Positions 59,616-64,000 of a stretch of 64,000 nucleotides of DNA are shown here, in pieces (within the stretch, counting starts at the first letter, position 1; every line of letters starts with the position of its first letter). Both the position numbers and the translations under genes were made by a program. The notes under the pieces are model-generated. The model did no database searches, was not told the origin of the DNA, and saw only the letters and a program-made list of their open reading frames with translations. Origin of the DNA: Janthinobacterium lividum (lineage in GTDB: Bacteria; Pseudomonadota; Gammaproteobacteria; Burkholderiales; Burkholderiaceae_D); the NCBI RefSeq assembly GCF_023509035.1, contig NZ_CP075583.1, positions 4,588,001 to 4,652,000 on the forward strand, in the 5' to 3' direction.

Positions 59616-59635
59616 TGCCCGGCTAGCCGGGCAAG
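59616..59635. repeat. Perfect 20-bp palindrome after gcvP
   Basis: TTGCCCGGCTAGCCGGGCAA is its own reverse complement and lies nine bases past the gcvP stop. It may add to termination with the hairpin at 59647 or serve as a 3'-end stabiliser. Confidence 0.6.
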
Positions 59636-59646
59636 AGGAACACAGA

Positions 59647-59676
59647 ACGGCAGGCCGCAGGGTCTGCCGTTTTTTT
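59647..59676 (+). terminator. Rho-independent terminator of the gcv operon
   Basis: ACGGCAG (59647-59653) with CTGCCGT (59664-59670), followed by six further T residues on the plus strand, 40 bases past gcvP. Confidence 0.85.
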
Positions 59677-59686
59677 ATGCGCCGCT

Positions 59687-59845
59687 TTACAACGCCAGCA
59701 AGACCGCACCCGGCAGCCCCAGCACGGTGCCCAGTGTTGTCAGCAACACGACATCGCGCCGCTCGCAGCGGGCGCGGTGTGAACTCCATGCGGCAAACAG
59801 CAGCGCGACAGCCACGCCGCTGAGCGAGATTCCCACTTCCGTCAT
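59687..59845 (-). CDS. Small two-helix membrane protein, 52 aa
   Basis: Short minus-strand ORF of 52 codons (MTEVGISLSGVAVALLFAAW ... SHRARCERRDVVLLTTLGTV ... LPGAVLLAL). Two hydrophobic segments flank a basic loop, a hairpin-like topology. The ATG at 59845 has GGGGGAG eight bases upstream, an unusually strong ribosome-binding site. A 17-codon ORF (59895-59842, MKEETMTGGLPLMGETA) ends in an ATGA overlap with it, suggesting translational coupling. It is divergent from the efflux gene across the TetR-type palindrome at 59929, so both may share control. Function unknown. Confidence 0.5.
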   Translation of the reverse strand: MTEVGISLSGVAVALLFAAWSSHRARCERRDVVLLTTLGTVLGLPGAVLLAL

Positions 59846-59928
59846 GCCGTCTCCCCCATCAGCGGCAACCCGCCCGTCATTGTTTCTTCTTTCATCGTTC
59901 TCATCCTTTTCATTTATTGAACAAGCTA

Positions 59929-59940
59929 CCTACCGGTAGG
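59929..59940. promoter_or_regulatory. Palindromic operator between the small ORF and the efflux gene
   Basis: CCTACCGGTAGG is a perfect 12-bp palindrome, with partial extension outward (CTA...CAG). It sits in the divergent promoter region of an efflux gene whose downstream neighbour is a TetR regulator, so it is the natural operator candidate. The match to a specific regulator is inference. Confidence 0.55.
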
Positions 59941-59946
59941 CAGTAA

Positions 59947-61224
59947 GTGTACAATAAAAAACACGGCGGCGTCCATGCCCCGTTTTTTAACGAACGAAGG
60001 AAGCGCAATGCAGCAGCAAACCACTCTTCCCGCCGCCAGTCTTGGGCTGGCGGCTTCCTGGCCCTGGTGGCCGTGCTCGGCCCGGCTGGCATCGACATGT
60101 ATCTGGCGTCGATGCCGGCCATGGCGCGCGAGCTGCACACCTCGTATGCGAATGTGCAGCTGAGCCTGACCGTCTTCCTGCTGGCCCTGGGCGGCGGGCA
60201 GCTTCTATGCGGGCCGCTGACGGACATGCTGGGCCGGCGCCGTCCACTGCTGGCCGGCATCGCCGTGTACATTCTTGCGGCCGTATGGGCCTCGCAGGCG
60301 GATCAACTGAGCACCCTGCTGCTGGCGCGCACCTTGCAAGGCCTGGGCGCGGCGCTGACCCTGGTCGTGGTGATGAGCATGGTGCGCGACGTGGCCGATG
60401 GCGTGCAGGCGGCGCAGCTGTTTGCCTTGTTGATGACCATCGTGGGCCTGGCGCCCGTGCTGGCGCCCGCTGTCGGCGGCTTGCTCGACGCGCAGTATGG
60501 CTGGCGCGCCGTGATGCTGGCCCTGGCCGCGCTGGGCGGCGTCACCTTGCTCAATAGCGCGTTGTTCCTGCCGGAAACCCTGTCCCGCGCACGCCGTGTT
60601 TCACCAAAAGGCATGCACCGCACATATGCGCGCATTGCGCTGGACCGCACCTTCCTGCTGCCAGCGTTGGCCCTGTCCGCCACCTTCTTTTTCCTGTTTG
60701 CGTATATCGGCGGCGCGTCGCTCGTGTACCAGCGCGATTTCGGCCTGTCCGCCGGCAACTTCGGCCTCGTCTTCGGCGCTACGGGCGTGGCCGTGCTGCT
60801 CGGTGCCATGGCCAGCGGCCGCCTGGTGGAGAAGTGCGGCGTGGCGCGCTTGAGCGTGGCGGGCAGCATGGCCATGCTGGGCGGCGCGGGACTGGCCCTG
60901 CTTGGTGCCTGGGCGGGAGCGGGCATCGCCGCCGTCGTGCCAGGCATGTTCGTGGCCCTGTTTGGCCTGGGCATCGCGGAAGCGGCGCTGATGGCCATGG
61001 CCATGGGCTCGCAACTGCGCGCGCTCGGCTCCACGGCCGCGCTGCTGGGCGCCATCCAGATGACCTTGTCGTCCCTGGCGACGCCCCTGGCGGCCAGCCT
61101 GTCCGAATGGGGGCCGCTGCCCTGGCTGCTGTTCTTGACCGTGGCCGGCCTGCTGGTATCATGGCTGACCCTGGCAACTGCGCGTGTCCATCCGGTCCAC
61201 GCCACCAGCCTGGGAGCGCACTGA
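59947..61224 (+). CDS. MFS transporter, Bcr/CflA drug-resistance family (5' end uncertain)
   Basis: About 400 aa with 12 predicted membrane helices. Family marks: GPAGIDMYLASMPAMARELH in helix 1, GQLLCGPLTDMLGRRRPLL (MFS loop 2-3 motif), ARTLQGLGAAL and GLLDAQYGWRAVMLAL. It probably exports drugs or small molecules by proton antiport. The open frame starts at a GTG (59947) with little support and a non-family N-terminus. An ATG at 60008 has AAGGAAG correctly spaced upstream but is out of frame; one extra G in GGG at about 60045 (CTTGGGCTGG) would join MQQQTTLPAASLG to AGGFLALVAVLGP. I suspect the true start is 60008 and a base is missing. Followed by its likely TetR regulator. Confidence 0.85.
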   Translation: MYNKKHGGVHAPFFNERRKRNAAANHSSRRQSWAGGFLALVAVLGPAGIDMYLASMPAMARELHTSYANVQLSLTVFLLALGGGQLLCGPLTDMLGRRRPLLAGIAVYILAAVWASQADQLSTLLLARTLQGLGAALTLVVVMSMVRDVADGVQAAQLFALLMTIVGLAPVLAPAVGGLLDAQYGWRAVMLALAALGGVTLLNSALFLPETLSRARRVSPKGMHRTYARIALDRTFLLPALALSATFFFLFAYIGGASLVYQRDFGLSAGNFGLVFGATGVAVLLGAMASGRLVEKCGVARLSVAGSMAMLGGAGLALLGAWAGAGIAAVVPGMFVALFGLGIAEAALMAMAMGSQLRALGSTAALLGAIQMTLSSLATPLAASLSEWGPLPWLLFLTVAGLLVSWLTLATARVHPVHATSLGAH

Positions 61225-61246
61225 CGCCTCACCCACTATCACCCCA

Positions 61247-61858
61247 ATGATGAAAAAACGCTCGGCCTCGGCCGATAACATCTGTGCCGTCGCCGTCGTG
61301 CACTTTTCCGAACATGGCTACGACGCCTCGTCCCTCAGCGACATCGCCGAGCAGGCGGGCATGCGCAAGGCTTCGCTGTATTCGCACTTCGCCGGCAAGG
61401 ACGCGCTCTTCCTCGACGTGTTTGCCGACGCGCTGGCCGAAGAGCAAGCCTTCATGGATACCTGCTTCGCCGACGAAGCGGCCCTGGCGGGGCCCGGCGG
61501 CCAGCTGGCCGGCGCCCTCTACTGCGACCGCATGGCGCAGCGCTATGCTGATTCGGCGCACCTGCGCTTTTTGCTGCGCACGGCGTATTTGCCACCCGCC
61601 ACCCTGCGCATCGAAGTCGGCACGGGCTACGAAGCCTTGCTGGCACAGTTGCAGCAGCATTACGTGGCCAGCCTGGGCCGCATGGCGCCCGCCCTGGCGC
61701 CGCAACGCATCGACCTGTATGCGCAAGCCTACCTGGGCATCGTCGACAGCCTGCACGTGGAGCTGATCTACGCGGGCGGCGCCGCCCTGCAGCAGCGTCA
61801 CGCGGCCTTGTGGCAAATCCTCTCCGATTCGCTGGCGATGGCGCGCATCCAGGCGTGA
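61247..61858 (+). CDS. TetR/AcrR family transcriptional regulator
   Basis: 203 aa from MMKKRSASADN at 61247; the frame is open upstream within the efflux gene. N-terminal helix-turn-helix: VHFSEHGYDASSLSDIAEQA followed by GMRKASLYSHFAGKDALFLD, the usual TetR pattern. The C-terminal ligand-binding domain is helical and its ligand unknown. It begins 22 bases after the efflux gene stop, so it is cotranscribed with it and probably represses it through the palindrome at 59929. Confidence 0.9.
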   Translation: MMKKRSASADNICAVAVVHFSEHGYDASSLSDIAEQAGMRKASLYSHFAGKDALFLDVFADALAEEQAFMDTCFADEAALAGPGGQLAGALYCDRMAQRYADSAHLRFLLRTAYLPPATLRIEVGTGYEALLAQLQQHYVASLGRMAPALAPQRIDLYAQAYLGIVDSLHVELIYAGGAALQQRHAALWQILSDSLAMARIQA

Positions 61859-61961
61859 TTAGCTGGCCGAATTTGTACCCGCCAGGGGACCGGTCAGGAA
61901 ACGGAAACGCCATGCCGGATCGCCGGCCGAATTCACTGTAAGTTACTGATAATAAAGGGCA

Positions 61962-62000
61962 GTCATGATAAAATGACGGATGAATAGATGGACTTCATCC
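61962..62000 (+). promoter_or_regulatory. Inverted repeats upstream of the Fic gene
   Basis: GTCAT-N6-ATGAC (61962-61977) is operator-like. It is followed by GGATGAA...TTCATCC (61978-61984 with 61994-62000), a hairpin that runs into the GGGGAG ribosome-binding site. Both could control expression of the Fic gene; no regulator is identified. Confidence 0.4.
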
Positions 62001-62010
62001 GGGGAGATGT

Positions 62011-62961
62011 ATGACGGTTTCAGACAAGATTCGTAATGCAATTATTCAACCGATCAATGATGGCGACCTCGCGTTGCTTCCCACGAAGAATGTAAAGGAT
62101 TTTGTCAACCTGGCCGCCAGCTCCCACCAGATCGCCAGCAGCCATTCCCGGCTCGACGCCTGGGCCGAGGCGGTGACGCGGGCCGCAGGCGACAGCGTTC
62201 AGCTCGACCAGGTGGGCCAACTGCTCGTCGCGCTGTTCAAGGCCCGGCGGATCAACGACAGGCAAATGGCCAGGCTGATGAGCAATTACCTGCTCGAAAA
62301 AGACGGCTTGCACGGCGCCCCGCCGCACCGCAAACATGCTATGTTCGATCCATTTGGCGACGCCGCAACGCAGGGCTATTTACGCAATGTTGAAGGCTTG
62401 GCCGCATCAGGGATGATAAAGGTGCAAGAGCATTTGTTCTTTAGCGCCAACCTTGAACAGGCACTCGCCTATCTGGCGGCGCAGCGCTCCAGGGACATCA
62501 GCTATGCCACGTTTCTGCATGTACACAAGATACTGTTCAGCGATTTCTATCCCTGGGCGGGCCAGGACCGGGAAGCGCTGGGCGTGGGAAAGCATGTCAC
62601 AAAAGGTACTAGGGTCCAGTTTGAGCAGTCGGACCTGTCGAGACGAGCGGTGGAATATGGACTCCGCCTGGCCTCCGATGCGGACACCATGCGCAAAAAG
62701 CCTGGCACGGTCATGGGCTATTTTGCCTGGGGCCATCCGTTTCTTGACGGAAATGGCCGCACCATGCTGCTGGTGCACACGGAACTGTGCCGCCGGGCCG
62801 GCTTTGCCATCGACTGGGAGCGTTCGGCCGGAAATTCCTATCTGGAAGCACTGACAGCGGAATTATCGGCGCCGGACAAAGGCATACTGGACAAGTTTTT
62901 CGCGCCCTTGGCCTGCGCCCTCGATGATTTGCAACACCCACATTACACTTTGGAAACCTAA
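62011..62961 (+). CDS. Fic family protein (putative AMP-transferase)
   Basis: 316 aa. C-terminal Fic domain with the complete active-site motif GHPFLDGNGRTML (HPFxxGNGR), preceded by HKILFSDFYPWAGQDREALG, the usual upstream segment. Fic proteins transfer AMP or related groups to target proteins. The N-terminal 100 residues are helical with no clear match. I see no (S/T)xxxE(G/N) inhibitory helix at either end and no small antitoxin gene next to it, although a variant could be missed. GGGGAG lies four bases before the ATG. Monocistronic, accessory in character. Confidence 0.88.
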   Translation: MTVSDKIRNAIIQPINDGDLALLPTKNVKDFVNLAASSHQIASSHSRLDAWAEAVTRAAGDSVQLDQVGQLLVALFKARRINDRQMARLMSNYLLEKDGLHGAPPHRKHAMFDPFGDAATQGYLRNVEGLAASGMIKVQEHLFFSANLEQALAYLAAQRSRDISYATFLHVHKILFSDFYPWAGQDREALGVGKHVTKGTRVQFEQSDLSRRAVEYGLRLASDADTMRKKPGTVMGYFAWGHPFLDGNGRTMLLVHTELCRRAGFAIDWERSAGNSYLEALTAELSAPDKGILDKFFAPLACALDDLQHPHYTLET

Positions 62962-63310
62962 GATTTCTTCAGTTGACACCCTTGCAGCCCATCCATAAGA
63001 TGCCCTCATTATTCATTTACGGAGTCCCACGTGGGTACTTGTTCTAGTGACAGTAGCCGATCTTGTATCGGTGATTGCCTCGGCAGCTAAGCAGCAAGCA
63101 ACGCGGAATTCCGTTTCCTCCGTGCCTTGCTGAGCAAGGTGCGGTGTCTCGTGCGGCCAGTCTGGCCGCGCGCCTCCCCTCTTTCCGATCGCGACCGGCT
63201 ACTGACCCGGATTGCCCCCAAGCACCGTGGCTGCTCATGGTACGCTTGCGGCACGCAAGTCTTGCCTGCGGCTGCGCCGCCCGTCAACACCTCGCCGTGA
63301 AAGGAAGAGC
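62962..63310 (+). promoter_or_regulatory. Long structured leader of the mgtA-type gene
   Basis: About 350 bases without a conventional gene but rich in hairpins: CCCACGTGGG (63026-63035), CCGAT...ATCGG (63057-63071), CCTTGC-TGA-GCAAGG (63125-63139) and GCGGCCAGTCTGGCCGC (about 63155-63171). A 19-codon ORF from a GTG at 63031 to 63090 (peptide GTCSSDSSRSCIGDCLGS after the start) has GGAG six bases upstream. Mg2+ transporter genes in other bacteria are controlled by such leaders, through riboswitches or leader peptides; I do not recognise this one as a known class. Confidence 0.45.
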
Positions 63311-64000
63311 ATGAATCTCTTCACCCGCTTATTCGAATCATTCCTGCGCAAGCGCCATACGGCCGGCAACTTCCGCCGCCGCGCCATGCCACTGGAAAAC
63401 AGCACGGCCCGCCCTGTGCCCGACCATCTGGCGCGCCAGCTGCTGGCTGCCGCCCATGAAGACCTGGATAGCGCCCTGAACCGCCTGCACACGCGCCTGG
63501 AAGGCTTGCGCGATGCCGAAGCGCAAGTCATCGGCGCGCAAACGGGGCCGAACGAGGTCGAGCATGAAAAACCGCTGGCCTGGTACCAGCACCTGTGGCT
63601 GTGCTACAAGAATCCGTTCAACCTGCTGCTCACCGTCCTGGCGATTGTTTCCTACCTGACGGAAGACCCGAAGGCGACCATCGTCATCGGCACCATGGTG
63701 ATTTTGTCGACCCTGCTGCGCTTCGTGCAAGAAGGCCGCTCGAACCGGGCCGCCGAACGCCTGAAAGCCATGGTCAGCAATACGGCCACCGTGCTGCGCA
63801 ATGGCCAGCAAAGCGAGCTGCCCATCCGCCAGCTGGTGCAGGGCGACATCATCGTGCTGTCGGCCGGCGACATGATTCCCGCCGACTGCCGCTTGCTTTC
63901 CGCAAAAGACCTGTTCGTCAGCCAGGCCGCCATGACGGGTGAATCCTTGCCCGTGGAAAAGATGGCCGAACTGGCCGATGGCAATGGTAAAGACCCGATG
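63311..64000 (+). CDS. mgtA: Mg2+-importing P-type ATPase (MgtA/MgtB), 5' part, cut by window end
   Basis: The frame is open from the ATG at 63311 (AAGGAAG just upstream) to the window end, 230 codons. The N-terminus is basic (MNLFTRLFESFLRKRHTAGN), then the cation-ATPase N-terminal region. The first membrane segments follow (YKNPFNLLLTVLAIVSYLTE, ATIVIGTMVILSTLLRFVQE), then the actuator domain with VQGDIIVLSAGDMIPADCRL and the dephosphorylation motif TGESLPVEK. The RSNRAAERLKAMVSNTATVL pattern is characteristic of MgtA/MgtB. The phosphorylation site DKTGT lies beyond the window. Takes up Mg2+ when it is scarce. Confidence 0.92.
   Translation, partial: MNLFTRLFESFLRKRHTAGNFRRRAMPLENSTARPVPDHLARQLLAAAHEDLDSALNRLHTRLEGLRDAEAQVIGAQTGPNEVEHEKPLAWYQHLWLCYKNPFNLLLTVLAIVSYLTEDPKATIVIGTMVILSTLLRFVQEGRSNRAAERLKAMVSNTATVLRNGQQSELPIRQLVQGDIIVLSAGDMIPADCRLLSAKDLFVSQAAMTGESLPVEKMAELADGNGKDPM

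Noticed and set aside
62962..63310. M-box (ykoK) Mg2+ riboswitch upstream of mgtA
   Set aside because: The conserved M-box sequence blocks are not present; the region is reported only as an unclassified structured leader.

Overview
The window looks like a chromosomal segment of a GC-rich betaproteobacterium of the Oxalobacteraceae, most like Janthinobacterium or a close relative. The basis is gene content and order (rpsB-tsf-pyrH-frr-uppS-cdsA-dxr-rseP-bamA-skp-lpxD-fabZ-lpxA-lpxB-rnhB, smc-zipA-ligA, map-glnD), protein style, and a short H-NS-type protein. This is inference from recognised families; no database was searched.

Layout. 1-8.5 kb (minus strand) is an accessory two-partner secretion locus: an outer-membrane TpsB/CdiB-type transporter, a HlyC-type lysine acyltransferase, and a very large repeat-rich TpsA/CdiA/FhaB-type exoprotein that runs off the left edge and is frameshifted near base 932. 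8.7-12 kb holds guaA and guaB. 12.4-13.5 kb holds an orphan SMI1/KNR4-like protein. 13.7-15.6 kb has ratA-rnfH facing smpB, then an H-NS-like gene. 16.2-18.3 kb has an SPFH/NfeD pair and dps. 18.4-21.9 kb is the divergent ppsA/ppsR pair. 21.9-23.9 kb has a class V aminotransferase and a SpoU-type RNA methyltransferase. 23.9-38.8 kb is the long minus-strand translation, lipid A and envelope-assembly cluster. 39.2-43.4 kb (plus strand) is map-glnD-pseudouridine synthase, followed by a YcgR-like PilZ protein. 44.5-53.0 kb (minus) is galU-def and smc-zipA-ligA. A PAP2-like and a ClpP-like gene follow. 54.7-59.6 kb is a textbook glycine cleavage operon gcvT-gcvH-gcvP behind a tandem glycine riboswitch. 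59.7-61.9 kb is a Bcr/CflA-type efflux gene with a TetR regulator, a palindromic operator and a tiny two-helix membrane ORF. A Fic protein and the 5' end of an MgtA-type Mg2+ P-type ATPase with a long structured leader close the window.

Most of the window is housekeeping. Points that stand out: (i) the transporter/acyltransferase/giant-exoprotein cassette; (ii) a roughly 100-bp dispersed palindromic element present three times, always directly after a stop codon, with stems that differ in sequence but keep pairing; (iii) an extra C-terminal helix-hairpin-helix-like block in LigA; (iv) a structured mgtA leader with a possible 19-codon leader peptide; (v) at least four, probably five, small indels that break reading frames (tpsA, rnhB, bamA, rpsB, probably the MFS gene). 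Since bamA and rpsB are essential, most of these are probably sequence errors. Three of the five lie in or beside homopolymers, so the frames of accessory genes should be read with the same caution.
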